From a bacterium (lineage in GTDB: Bacteria; Patescibacteriota; Minisyncoccia; Phycocordibacterales; UBA1550), in NCBI GenBank assembly GCA_021823825.1, contig JAKANJ010000003.1:1-18526 (forward strand): DNA of 18,526 nt, in the 5' to 3' direction. A program made the translations under genes and the position numbers. The notes below the pieces were generated by a model. It ran no database searches. It saw only the letters and a list, made by a program, of their open reading frames with translations, and was not told where the DNA came from. Shown here piece by piece: positions 5,652 to 13,833 of the stretch (position 1 is the stretch's first letter; each line of letters opens with the position of its first letter).

Positions 5652-6773
5652 ATGCACGAATCGATGAAAGCGAAACTCGCTCTCTTGAGCGCAGAACTGC
5701 GTAAAGAGATTATTTTTGGAGATCGCGAGTATACACCAAACCCGCACTCGCCCGTGTCCAACTGGCTCGTCAACACAAAGCGCCATTGTAATGGTGGCAG
5801 GACTGTTGACGCAGGCCTCTGGCTCAAAAAACACTGTGATAGCGGCGGTAAGATTTTTCTGACAATGTCGGGCGCTGGGTCTTCCTTTGAGCAAGGCATC
5901 ATGATTGGAGAGCTCATCCGCGCTGGAAAAATTGCGGCAATCTCCGTCACTGGTGCAAATCTCGAAGAGAGCCTGTATCGGCTCGTCGCGCATAGCGACT
6001 ACGCGTATATTCCGAACTATCAGAAGCTTTCACGAGCGCAAGAAAAGGAGCTGGACGTCGTAGGATTTCGTCGTATCACCGACACCTTCTTGCCCGAAGA
6101 TGAATCAACGCGCATCGTTCTCCCCGAAATCGAAAAACTTTGGAGAGAATCAGATGCTCGAAAAGAGCAACTGCTTTGGCACGAATACTTCCTCCGTCTA
6201 TTTCAGCGTGGGATGCTCGCTTTTGACAAAGACGCAAACCCCGCTGACTGCTGGCTCTACCAAGCGTGGAGAGAAAATATTCCTATCTTTGTTCCCGGAT
6301 GGGAAGATAGCACGATGGGCAACATCTTCACTCAAGCCTGCTGTGACAGCGACCACCCGTTTCTGTCAGAATACAAATCAAGCAAGCCGATCGATCGGAA
6401 TATCATCCTACCATCGGTCTGCTATATGCATCGACTTGCCGAATGGTATATGGACAACACAAAAGAACGTGGAATTGCCTTTCTCCAGCTTGGGGGCGGT
6501 ATTGCTGCCGATTTTCCTATCTGCGTCGTGCCGCACCTCAAGAAGGACTGGCTCGCTGAAGAACGCCAAGAAGTTCAGGATAAGGTAATTCGCTCATGGG
6601 CAGGCTTCATCGAGATCCATGATTCAACAATGTCTTATGGCTCGTATTCGGGAGCAGGGGCCGACGAAAAAGTTACCTGGGGGAAATTGGAAGCGGAGTC
6701 CTTTGGCCTTCAGATTGCCGGCGACTATACCAACATCTTCCCCGACATCACCGCCTTAGTACTTGGCAAGTAG
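5652..6773 (+). CDS. Deoxyhypusine-synthase-like protein
   Basis: 373 aa, in the usual size range. Family hallmarks are MSGAGSSFEQGIMIGELIRAGKI (residues 72-93), VTGANLEES (99-107), VPGWEDSTMGNIF (214-226), a GGG strand at 281-283 and EKVTWGKL with the likely catalytic Lys345. In eukaryotes and archaea the enzyme transfers an aminobutyl group from spermidine to eIF5A in an NAD-dependent reaction. Bacteria lack eIF5A, and some bacterial homologues act on polyamines, for example making homospermidine. The real substrate here is therefore unknown. AAGGAGG at 5641-5647 sets the start. It is a single-gene unit with its own TTGACA promoter and a shared terminator. It contrasts with the leaderless genes around it, and lateral acquisition is plausible but not shown. 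Confidence 0.85.
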   Translation: MHESMKAKLALLSAELRKEIIFGDREYTPNPHSPVSNWLVNTKRHCNGGRTVDAGLWLKKHCDSGGKIFLTMSGAGSSFEQGIMIGELIRAGKIAAISVTGANLEESLYRLVAHSDYAYIPNYQKLSRAQEKELDVVGFRRITDTFLPEDESTRIVLPEIEKLWRESDARKEQLLWHEYFLRLFQRGMLAFDKDANPADCWLYQAWRENIPIFVPGWEDSTMGNIFTQACCDSDHPFLSEYKSSKPIDRNIILPSVCYMHRLAEWYMDNTKERGIAFLQLGGGIAADFPICVVPHLKKDWLAEERQEVQDKVIRSWAGFIEIHDSTMSYGSYSGAGADEKVTWGKLEAESFGLQIAGDYTNIFPDITALVLGK

Positions 6774-6793
6774 GCTTTGCAGGTTTCTACACA

Positions 6794-6830
6794 AAAAGCC
6801 GCCCAGATTATTCTGAGCGGCTTTTCATTT
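6794..6830. terminator. Bidirectional terminator, DHS-like / DoxX
   Basis: A 9-bp stem AAAAGCCGC/GCGGCTTTT (6794-6802 with 6817-6825) has an inner CAGA/TCTG after a mismatch. T-rich sequence lies on both sides in the respective directions. It closes the two convergent genes. Confidence 0.85.
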
Positions 6831-6836
6831 TATATT

Positions 6837-7220
6837 CTAAAAAAATCCAAGTGCTCCTCCTCCGCCAAGCAAAATCGCAAGAGCTGCAAAGAGCAGGACA
6901 AAATCAAACTCCCATCCCACCTTATCTTTTGCCGAAAATGGGACGTTCCACTTCATGACCTTCATCCAAATAGCCCCACACATTACCAGAGAAAGAAGCA
7001 GTGCTGCGAGTTGTGTATAAAATCCAACAACAAGAGCTAGCGCGGAAAGTGTTTCAACACTGCCAAGCAATAAAACCATTATCTTTGATGTACCCATTCC
7101 TGCGGCCATCTCGTTTGCCTTAGAAAGCTTGGGCCATCCATGAATAAGAAAAATAGCTGCAATTGCTGCTCGCAACAAAAATAATCCAACGTCGTTATAT
7201 TGTGCCAATTGTGCAAACAT
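6837..7220 (-). CDS. DoxX-family membrane protein
   Basis: 127 aa with four hydrophobic helices. It begins with FLLRAAIAAIFLIHGWPKL, a typical DoxX first helix (LLR...F..HG..KL). A middle helix ends GFYTQLAALLLSLVM, and the last two contain FDFVLLFAALAILLGGGGALG. DoxX proteins are small integral membrane proteins tied in some bacteria to redox or thiol stress. The biochemical role is generally unclear. AATACT at 7227-7232 lies 6 nt before ATG, so leaderless expression is possible. It is a solitary gene between the DHS-like gene and the mannose operon. Confidence 0.85.
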   Translation of the reverse strand: MFAQLAQYNDVGLFLLRAAIAAIFLIHGWPKLSKANEMAAGMGTSKIMVLLLGSVETLSALALVVGFYTQLAALLLSLVMCGAIWMKVMKWNVPFSAKDKVGWEFDFVLLFAALAILLGGGGALGFF

Positions 7221-7266
7221 TTTTTTAGTATTTAGCTAATAATCAGGACACCTATAATTCTAGAAC

Positions 7267-7300
7267 AAAAAAACTTACTTAGCAAAAGACACAGTCTCTT
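7267..7300 (-). terminator. Probable terminator of the mannose operon
   Basis: On the minus strand just after the double GH130 gene there is a 7-bp stem (7294-7300 with 7284-7290, including one G-T pair) with a 3-nt loop. A run of seven T follows about ten bases later. It is weak, and the gap before the T-run makes it uncertain. Confidence 0.4.
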
Positions 7301-7307
7301 CTCAGCC

Positions 7308-9236
7308 TTAAAGTTCTCGCGTAAGCGCTTTTAGAACGAGTTCAAGCTCCATTCGGGCAACTCCGGTCACCGTGTCCGCACCTCCGTAATACAGATACAA
7401 CACTCCTTTATCCAAGGTGATACCGCAAGGAAATACTACATTATTCACAATGCCTATTTTCTCATATGGTTCTTGTGGCTCAAACACGGGATCAGCAAGA
7501 CGTGCAATCACGATTGCGGGGTCATAAAGATCAAGAAGCACCGCGCCAAGACGATAGGTATTGTGTGTTTTTGAAACTCCGTGGTAGAAAAGGAGCCATC
7601 CCTTTTTGGTCTTAATTGGTGGCGCAGAAATACCAACTTTTGAGCTATCCCACGCGTTGATTCGCGGTCCAATGATTCTCAGGCATTTATCAATAATTTC
7701 AGATTTAAAATCAAGCGACTTTAAATAATCACCACAAATTTCGTTATCAACACGATGAAGAACAAAGTATTTTCCATTTATTTTTTCTGGCAGAATACAG
7801 GTATCTTTATCATCGAAACCCGGAGGAGAGATAAGCACTGGTAGTTCCCATTTCCAATTTTTATTCAGAAAATTCTGTTCACTAATTGATGTTACCGCAA
7901 CACGTGGCGGACCGACACTATCATACGCGGTATAAAACATATAAATTGTTTTTCCAATTTGTGTAAGACGAGGATCCTCGCAACCTGAGTTTGCTCCTTT
8001 TATTTTCTTCAATTCAAAATTTTCCCTCGGAACATAAATCGGGTCAGGTAAGCGTTCATCAATCGTTATGCCATCTTTTGAACATGCATAACCGATAAAT
8101 GACGTGTTGTCATTAGACAGTGTACGATAAAGAATGTGCGTCTTACCTCGTATTCGTATCGCCGCGGGATTAAATGTTGCCGTCGCTTCCCATGGATGAA
8201 GTGGGTTAGGAACAATAATAGGATTGTGTTTGGAACGCCTGAAACTTCTCCGAGGCGCCGTGACGGGGCAAATTGTCGCTATAAGATCATTTATATTCAT
8301 TCGAGCAACGCAAACCGTTGTGTCTGAGGCTCCATAGTAAAGCGAAAGAATATCTTTTCGCACGATTGCGCCTGAAGGAAATATCGTGTCGGCGACCGTT
8401 CCAAGGAGTTCATAGGCTTCGCTCGGAACCAAAAGCGGACTATTTGTTCTTCCCACAATTTCTCGAGGTTTTTTTTCATCAAGAAGTACTGCTTCAATAC
8501 CAAAGATTCGATCTAATTTTTCTGGAGAAGAAAGATAGTTTTGAATATGAGCATAAATAAGCAGCCACCCTCCATGAGTAGTTTTTATCGGTGTTGCGCC
8601 AACCTCAACTTGGTCTTGTGGTGATCTTTTCAGCTCAATTGTGTGAGTATCAAGTTCGGCGTACCACTTATTCCAAAAGTCCGCATCCCACAGTTGCTCT
8701 ATGTTCTCCATTTGTGCGATAGCAATTTTTGCCGGTGGCATATCCGTGTTCACGGAAAGAATGACCGTGATTTTCCCATCAATACGTTCGGGGAAAAGTG
8801 TCATAGCCTTTGCATTAAATGGTGTGACCAAGTGACGCTGGTCTACTTTTTTAAGATCTTTTGAGACCGCCACAGCAACTTTAATTCCCGTTGCATCAAA
8901 GGGGTAAGTAGAAAGAGCTGTATAAAAAATATAGTACTGCCCCTCAAAGAATGTTATGCGCGGATCTTCACAGCCATATTTTTCCCAGGGCTCCTGGGGA
9001 ACAATAAATGGTTCGCGGTCTGTAAAGTGTTCGGCATCTGAGCTCCTTGCAATACCGATGACAGAAATTTGTTCAGGCTTGTGCAATCTGTCCACTGCAG
9101 ATATCGCTCTATACACACCAAAAAAGGTCCGGCCTTTTTTGACGACACTCATATTAAACGTGGCGGCAGCCTCCCAATAATGATTTCTATCCGGTACAAA
9201 TATGGGGTTATGCTCTGATCTGTCTACAACATACAT
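7308..9236 (-). CDS. Tandem double GH130 beta-mannoside phosphorylase/hydrolase
   Basis: 642 aa, about twice a normal GH130 protein, because two five-bladed-propeller GH130 domains are fused (about 1-322 and 330-642). Each starts with a HNPI-V-P...W-EA-ATFN strand and carries G-C-E-D-P-R (D91 and D421, the family's proton-donor Asp). Each ends with a FP.G....LYYG..D strand. GH130 enzymes cleave beta-mannosides, many by phosphorolysis to mannose-1-phosphate. Domain 2 keeps the PEKINGK..VLHR segment (483-495) and YHG (551-553). Domain 1 has PERIDGK followed by ILSV instead of LHR, so it may be altered in phosphate use or be non-catalytic. No signal peptide, hence cytoplasmic. It lies 8 nt after the tailed GH130 gene as last gene of the operon. 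Confidence 0.88.
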   Translation of the reverse strand: MYVVDRSEHNPIFVPDRNHYWEAAATFNMSVVKKGRTFFGVYRAISAVDRLHKPEQISVIGIARSSDAEHFTDREPFIVPQEPWEKYGCEDPRITFFEGQYYIFYTALSTYPFDATGIKVAVAVSKDLKKVDQRHLVTPFNAKAMTLFPERIDGKITVILSVNTDMPPAKIAIAQMENIEQLWDADFWNKWYAELDTHTIELKRSPQDQVEVGATPIKTTHGGWLLIYAHIQNYLSSPEKLDRIFGIEAVLLDEKKPREIVGRTNSPLLVPSEAYELLGTVADTIFPSGAIVRKDILSLYYGASDTTVCVARMNINDLIATICPVTAPRRSFRRSKHNPIIVPNPLHPWEATATFNPAAIRIRGKTHILYRTLSNDNTSFIGYACSKDGITIDERLPDPIYVPRENFELKKIKGANSGCEDPRLTQIGKTIYMFYTAYDSVGPPRVAVTSISEQNFLNKNWKWELPVLISPPGFDDKDTCILPEKINGKYFVLHRVDNEICGDYLKSLDFKSEIIDKCLRIIGPRINAWDSSKVGISAPPIKTKKGWLLFYHGVSKTHNTYRLGAVLLDLYDPAIVIARLADPVFEPQEPYEKIGIVNNVVFPCGITLDKGVLYLYYGGADTVTGVARMELELVLKALTREL

Positions 9237-9244
9237 ATATTTAT

Positions 9245-10465
9245 CTATTTCTTTTTAATTTTTCCTTTTTTTAACTTTGGTTGTTCTGTAGCAACAAGCT
9301 CACCTAAAAATGCATCAAAGTCTGCACTTGCGACACAAGATACTTTGTCTGCACCGCCGTAATAAACAAAAAGTGTTCCATCTTTGACCACCGCACCGCA
9401 CGCATAAATTACTCCCCTCTTGTACCCTTCATTTTCGTACCATTCGTCGGGTTCAAGCACGGGACCCTTTGAACGATAGAGAATTTTTGATGGGTTTTCT
9501 ATGTCTGTGATCATTGCGAAAAGCTTATAGCGGTTTGGATCATGTCGCTCCATAGCATGGTACAAAATAAGCCATCCATATTTTGTTTTTATCGGCGCAG
9601 GACCAACTCCACGAATTTGTTTATCACGCGCTTCCCATAGTGGACTTCCTTGGTGAACACTATAGATGAATGTGTCACCATCCAAATGATCCATACTATC
9701 AAAGTAATCTATCATTATTTCCGGAGAAATACTGTGAAGAATTGCGTACTTTCCATTAATTTTTTCAGGAAAAAGAACCCAGTTTTTGTGAATTTGCCCT
9801 GGTGGCGAGATAATAATTGGTGGTTCCCACTCAAAATTCTTGTTAAGGAAGTCGTCTAAGGCAATAGAAGAAAATGCAACGCGAACAGATCCCCATCCGT
9901 CAAAAGCGGTATAAAATAGGTAAATACGATCCTCAAGGAGAATCAGTCTCGGGTCCTCTGAACCACCACCCCATCCTCCGCCAGAGCTATAGGCAATGTT
10001 GCGCTTTCTTTTGTTTGGTCGGTAATAATGCGAATACATCGGAATAGGATGCTGCTCAGTGATTGAAACACCATCATCGCTTATCGCATATCCCAAGACT
10101 GAGTTATCGTCATCACCGACAGCGCGGTACACAATATGAATTTTCCCATCATGACATATCGCTGTTGGGTTAAAAGTTGCCTTTGACTCCCAGGCATTTG
10201 ACGGTGAAGGGTTAATAATAGGGTTATTAAAATGTCTTTGAAGATTGGTGCCTCCCTGGTTTGTGCCCGCGCCCACAGGCTTTTTCCCTGTGGCTTTCTT
10301 TTTCAAAATTCTCGGCTTCAATGAGCGCTTCGTTGCAACCTTTTTGTGAACTATTTTTTTGGCAACAGTCCTCTTCTTGGATTTAGATGCAGGAACAACC
10401 TTCGATTTTATTTTTCGAATTTTATCTAGCACTTTCTTCGCAAACGTTTTTTTAGGTGCGGCCAT
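9245..10465 (-). CDS. GH130 enzyme with histone-H1-like lysine-rich tail
   Basis: 406 aa. Residues 1-62 are an extended tail with about 22 Lys, 4 Arg and only one Asp, plus Ala, Thr, Val and Pro, resembling bacterial H1-like or Alba-like tails. A second Lys cluster closes the protein (397-406). Between them is one GH130 domain: HFNNPIINPS...W-ESKATFNP at about 78-100 and S-E-D-P-R with D171. Then come PEKINGK...LHS (234-245, Ser where the usual Arg stands), YHA (302-304) and VYYGGAD near 368-373. A Gly-rich loop (SGGGWGGG, 161-168) is inserted just before the catalytic Asp. The tail could bind nucleic acid, acidic glycans or the membrane. The start overlaps the isomerase gene by 14 nt, so translation is coupled. 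GGAAG lies 6 nt before the ATG. Confidence 0.85.
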   Translation of the reverse strand: MAAPKKTFAKKVLDKIRKIKSKVVPASKSKKRTVAKKIVHKKVATKRSLKPRILKKKATGKKPVGAGTNQGGTNLQRHFNNPIINPSPSNAWESKATFNPTAICHDGKIHIVYRAVGDDDNSVLGYAISDDGVSITEQHPIPMYSHYYRPNKRKRNIAYSSGGGWGGGSEDPRLILLEDRIYLFYTAFDGWGSVRVAFSSIALDDFLNKNFEWEPPIIISPPGQIHKNWVLFPEKINGKYAILHSISPEIMIDYFDSMDHLDGDTFIYSVHQGSPLWEARDKQIRGVGPAPIKTKYGWLILYHAMERHDPNRYKLFAMITDIENPSKILYRSKGPVLEPDEWYENEGYKRGVIYACGAVVKDGTLFVYYGGADKVSCVASADFDAFLGELVATEQPKLKKGKIKKK

Positions 10466-10793
10466 AATTATCTTCCAAGCGGATTATGTCATTTTCATCA
10501 AACTGACCATGAGTAATCTCAAGAACCTGCACGACGTCATCCACTGCTCCAAGACGGTGCGCTTCTGTTTTTTTAATTTCAAATTCATCACCTGGATTCG
10601 CACGGGTTACAGTATCACCAATTGTTACCACTGGATGCCCAGAAAGGACTCTCCAAAATTCTGTCCTTAATTTATGTGTTTGCAGACTCAATGTGCCTCC
10701 AGGATTAACCGTAATTATTTTAACGGTTGTTTGTTCATCGTGAGTAAATTGCTCAAATTTACCCCAAGGTTTTTCTACTATAAGAGTTTCCAT
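10452..10793 (-). CDS. Cupin phosphomannose isomerase (type II domain only)
   Basis: 113 aa, matching the C-terminal isomerase domain of bifunctional mannose-1-phosphate guanylyltransferase/isomerase enzymes but free-standing. Key elements are KPWGKFEQF at 8-16 and the metal-binding cupin stretch LSLQTHKLRTEFW (Q38, H40, E45 as likely ligands) ending in LSG. NPGDEFEIKKTEAHRL follows, with H79, and a conserved tail FDENDIIRLEDNYGR closes it. It would interconvert mannose-6-phosphate and fructose-6-phosphate in the cytoplasm. It follows the HAD gene by 27 nt and overlaps the next gene. The missing guanylyltransferase half suggests a catabolic or salvage role, or a separate GDP-mannose enzyme elsewhere. 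Confidence 0.85.
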   Translation of the reverse strand: METLIVEKPWGKFEQFTHDEQTTVKIITVNPGGTLSLQTHKLRTEFWRVLSGHPVVTIGDTVTRANPGDEFEIKKTEAHRLGAVDDVVQVLEITHGQFDENDIIRLEDNYGRT

Positions 10794-10820
10794 TTTAAAT
10801 AAAGTGATATATGAACAAAA

Positions 10821-11591
10821 TTATTCCTCTGCAAGCAATTTCCCAATCAACGCCTCAGTTTCGCTTGGTCCAGAAACGGGCACGCAAGTTACACCAGAGC
10901 GTCGTGCAGCATAATCATTGCCTCCTGGCTCGAGTTTATCTCCCACAAACATAATATCATCTTTTTCTATGTTCAAATAGGACATAATCTTTTCTATTGC
11001 GTATGCTTTATCAATCCCCTCCCTCGTGACGTCAATTGACGTCGTTCCCCCGATACTCACCGAAAAGCCCGGCAACATCGGTAAAAGAATTTTTCTTATT
11101 GTATTTCTCTTTTCCTGGTTCGGATCCCAAGTGGCTTTCACTGAAATAGGTGCATCTTGTCCGCAGGCGGAAAAAGTGATTTGCGTTCCCCTATCTTCCA
11201 TTACTAAGCCGTACAGGTTCACAGGTAGAACAACGCCACTTTTGGCTAGTGCCTCGTCCCACGCCTTTTCAATTAGTATTTTGTCCTCAAGAGTAAGAAA
11301 CTCCTGATAAACGGGGTGCCAGGCATTTTCCTTGTACACGTGCAACGCGCTACCATTTGTTGGAAACAAAAAAAGGTGCTCCAGCAATTTAGATTCTGTA
11401 CAAACAAGGTTACCAAGTAGCTGCTTCTGAAACTGCACAAATGATCCGCCCGAAACTACCGCTACATTATGGTGAGACAGAAGCTTACACAAAAGCTCTG
11501 ACATTGATGCCGTAATCGGTGACTTACTTTCCGCAAGCGTTCCATCAAGATCAAAAGCAATAGTACTAAATTTCCTTGTAGTATCGGTCAT
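10821..11591 (-). CDS. HAD-IIB hydrolase, phosphomannomutase-like
   Basis: 256 aa. The HAD nucleophile motif is D14-L-D16-G-T-L, followed by SGG (48-50), and motif III is near K195 (GIDKAYAI). The acidic motif GDKLEPGGNDYAA has D218 and N225-D226, then GPSET. This set is the one found in eukaryotic-type phosphomannomutases (about 250 aa) and in related bacterial sugar phosphatases. The reaction would be Man-1-P to Man-6-P, or dephosphorylation of a sugar phosphate. The mannose context (isomerase and GH130 genes downstream) favours the mutase. It is the first gene of the operon, divergent from the flavoprotein gene. There is no Shine-Dalgarno site, and the promoter is not clear in the intergenic region. 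Confidence 0.8.
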   Translation of the reverse strand: MTDTTRKFSTIAFDLDGTLAESKSPITASMSELLCKLLSHHNVAVVSGGSFVQFQKQLLGNLVCTESKLLEHLFLFPTNGSALHVYKENAWHPVYQEFLTLEDKILIEKAWDEALAKSGVVLPVNLYGLVMEDRGTQITFSACGQDAPISVKATWDPNQEKRNTIRKILLPMLPGFSVSIGGTTSIDVTREGIDKAYAIEKIMSYLNIEKDDIMFVGDKLEPGGNDYAARRSGVTCVPVSGPSETEALIGKLLAEE

Positions 11592-11699
11592 CGTGTTCTG
11601 GATATTTTGAAACTTTTAATCTTACGCCCATTTTATAACCTATAGATACAATGCGCAATACCTAAAAGTGCATAACCTAGAAGAACAACCGTAATATGC

Positions 11700-11705
11700 T
11701 ATATT
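11700..11705 (+). promoter_or_regulatory. -10 box of the flavoprotein gene
   Basis: TATATT lies 8 nt before ATG 11714, predicting a 2-nt leader. This makes the in-frame ATG at 11696, which overlaps the box, unlikely as the true start. Confidence 0.55.
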
Positions 11706-11713
11706 CTAGTTAC

Positions 11714-12973
11714 ATGGAAAAGCAAAACAACCATTTTGATGTGATTGTCATCGGCGGTGGAGCTTCTGGGTTGATGGCTGCCGGAGTGGCCACCACACAG
11801 GGCTCTAGAGTTTTGCTCTTAGAAAAGAACGCGCAACTCGGTGAGAAGCTTAAAATAACTGGCGGCGGAAGATGCAACATTACGAATGCAGAATATGACA
11901 CGCGTGCGCTACTAAAGCACTATGGCGAGGGAGAGCAATTTTTGTATTCTGCTTTTGCGCAATTTGGTGTCAAGGATACATTTACGTTTTTTGAGTCCCA
12001 TGGCCTTCCCTTGGTTGTCCAGGAACGCAAACGTGCGTTTCCGCAGACCGAACGAGCGCTTGATGTTTTTTCTACTCTTGAAAAAATACTTACGATTAAC
12101 AATGTTCTGGTAAAAACAGGCGTTAAGGTTACAAACATTGAAGCAAAAGATGGCATGATTGTTGGGGTAACAACAAAAGGAGCAACATATACTGCAAAAA
12201 ACTATATTCTTTCAACAGGCGGACAGTCACACCCAGAAACGGGTTCAACGGGCGATGGTCTAAAATGGCTTGAACGGCTCGGGCACAAAGTCATACCACC
12301 TAAGCCGTCCATCGTTCCTCTGGCGGTAAAAGAAGCATGGGTTAAGTCTCTCTCGGGTATCAGCCTCTCCTTTATGCGAATCACCTTTTATGTTGACAAG
12401 CAAAAGAAATTTAAGAAACTTGGAAAAGTGCTTTTTACTCACTTTGGCCTATCGGGGCCACTTATTTTGAATAGTGCGAGAAAGGTTGATGACCTGCTCC
12501 ATGAGGGTGTTGTGACCGCAACTATTGACGCGTACCCAGACACGGATCAAGGCGCTCTTGAAGAGAAAATCCTAAAGGTATTTGATGCAAATAAAAATAA
12601 AATGCTCAAAAATATTTTTGAGCAAATTGTGCCTGATGGCATGAAAGATGCAATACTAAACCACTTATTATCTATTGACCCAGACAAAAAAGTGCACAGC
12701 ATTACAAAAGAAGAGCGAAAGCAAATTGCTACAATACTAAAAGCGCTTCCGCTAACAATTACGGGGCTTATGGGGTATGACCGAGCGGTAGTTGCCGACG
12801 GTGGCGTATCTCTAACAGAGATAGACACACGGACAATGCAGTCAAAGTTATTTTCAAACCTATATATTACAGGTGATCTGTTACACCTGGATAGACAGTC
12901 GGGCGGATATTCGCTCCAGCTCTGTTGGACGACAGGTTTTGTTGCAGGCACCCATGCAAGCAAAAAATCCTAA
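11714..12973 (+). CDS. HI0933/YhiN-family FAD-dependent oxidoreductase
   Basis: 419 aa from the chosen start. The N-terminus gives a Rossmann FAD-binding motif (VIVIGGGASGLMAA). It is followed by LGEKLKITGGGRCNITNA, diagnostic of this family, then TGGQSHPETGSTGDG. The C-terminal flavin-contact stretch is ITGDLLHLDRQSGGYSLQ with a TTGFVAGTHA end. Members are cytoplasmic flavoproteins of poorly defined substrate; a homologue (BaiN) is implicated in bile-acid dehydroxylation, which should not be transferred here. An in-frame ATG six codons upstream (11696) is disfavoured because it overlaps the -10 box. It is convergent with the next membrane gene, with only 2 nt between stop codons and no visible terminator. 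Confidence 0.9.
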   Translation: MEKQNNHFDVIVIGGGASGLMAAGVATTQGSRVLLLEKNAQLGEKLKITGGGRCNITNAEYDTRALLKHYGEGEQFLYSAFAQFGVKDTFTFFESHGLPLVVQERKRAFPQTERALDVFSTLEKILTINNVLVKTGVKVTNIEAKDGMIVGVTTKGATYTAKNYILSTGGQSHPETGSTGDGLKWLERLGHKVIPPKPSIVPLAVKEAWVKSLSGISLSFMRITFYVDKQKKFKKLGKVLFTHFGLSGPLILNSARKVDDLLHEGVVTATIDAYPDTDQGALEEKILKVFDANKNKMLKNIFEQIVPDGMKDAILNHLLSIDPDKKVHSITKEERKQIATILKALPLTITGLMGYDRAVVADGGVSLTEIDTRTMQSKLFSNLYITGDLLHLDRQSGGYSLQLCWTTGFVAGTHASKKS

Positions 12974-12975
12974 AA

Positions 12976-13395
12976 TTATGCAACTCCGTTCTTGTTCGGA
13001 ACCTTCTCTTTTGTGCGTCCTTCATTTTTACAAGCAAGATCGTCCAACTTTTTTTCAATAGATTCAAGACGGGTAACGATATCGTCAATGGATGTTTTTT
13101 CCTCCTTAAGTTCTACTTCAGTTTTTTCAGCTAACTTTTTTTGATGCTTAACGCCAGAAAGAATAATTGAATCTCCGATAAAAAATGAGACGAGAAGGCC
13201 CGTTAGGAGGAGAATGACCGTCCCAAGGAGAACGGATGAAAAACCAAATAAATAGGGTACGACTACAGCCATTTCCCAGACACCTTTCCAAAATAACACA
13301 ATGCCTACTCCCCCAATAATAGCGTATACAATAGGCCAACGACTAAGTCGTGCACGTATTTTGTCCTCAAGTCGGTCAAAAAATTTTACAATCAT
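12976..13395 (-). CDS. Two-helix membrane protein with C-terminal coiled coil
   Basis: 139 aa. Hydrophobic spans lie at about 21-38 and 47-75. A charged, heptad-like region follows at about 85-122 (KKLAEKTEVELKEE, then IVTRLESIEKKLDDL), which probably forms a coiled coil in the cytoplasm. The N-terminus is basic and amphipathic. I recall similar proteins as conserved hypotheticals in Parcubacteria, without a known role. TAAAAT, 6 nt before the ATG, may be a leaderless-type -10 box. Its 3' end nearly touches that of the flavoprotein gene. Confidence 0.75.
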   Translation of the reverse strand: MIVKFFDRLEDKIRARLSRWPIVYAIIGGVGIVLFWKGVWEMAVVVPYLFGFSSVLLGTVILLLTGLLVSFFIGDSIILSGVKHQKKLAEKTEVELKEEKTSIDDIVTRLESIEKKLDDLACKNEGRTKEKVPNKNGVA

Positions 13396-13453
13396 TTTAT
13401 TATTTTAATATGAGCAAAGGTATGTGTAAAAACGATATTTGCAATTTTGTATT

Positions 13454-13801
13454 CTATGAAAGTTTTACGTTGAGTAGAACGACTCCAAGGATAGCAAAAA
13501 GTGCCCCAATCGTTTGAATAACCGTTAGCGATTCACCAAAAATCGTAACCCCCGCAACAAGTACGATTATACCATAAAGAACAATCTGCATGAGTCCAAT
13601 GTAAATTAGGTTCTCACCACCAATAAAAAGGTAGGTAAAAAATACTATTTGAAATAGATACAATGCTATGGCACCAATCATCCAAGGGCTCATAAGCGCC
13701 TTGCTCATGCTGCCCAGCGACTGGGTTTGTTTCAAAAATACATCAGCAATTGCAACCGCAGAAACCGCCAATAATAACAATAATGTGTGGGTGAATGACA
13801 T
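13454..13801 (-). CDS. Four-helix EamA/SMR-like transporter
   Basis: 115 aa with four transmembrane helices. The last two show the EamA/SMR pattern QIVLYGIIVLVAGVTIFGESLTVIQTIGALFAILGVVLLN (split across about 72-112), including the G-E motif at the start of helix 4. SMR-size proteins act as antiparallel dimers exporting cationic compounds, or as lipid/sugar carriers when related to ArnE/F. Substrate cannot be told. It is preceded by TATACT 10 nt before ATG (predicted leader 4 nt). It is 32 nt downstream of yvcK but has its own promoter. Confidence 0.8.
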   Translation of the reverse strand: MSFTHTLLLLLAVSAVAIADVFLKQTQSLGSMSKALMSPWMIGAIALYLFQIVFFTYLFIGGENLIYIGLMQIVLYGIIVLVAGVTIFGESLTVIQTIGALFAILGVVLLNVKLS

Positions 13802-13811
13802 ACGTTTATTT

Positions 13812-13817
13812 AGTATA
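13812..13817 (-). promoter_or_regulatory. -10 box of the EamA/SMR-like gene
   Basis: Minus-strand TATACT with 10 nt to the ATG, predicting a start A four bases before the codon. Confidence 0.55.
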
Positions 13818-13833
13818 ACCCAAAAATCCTTAA

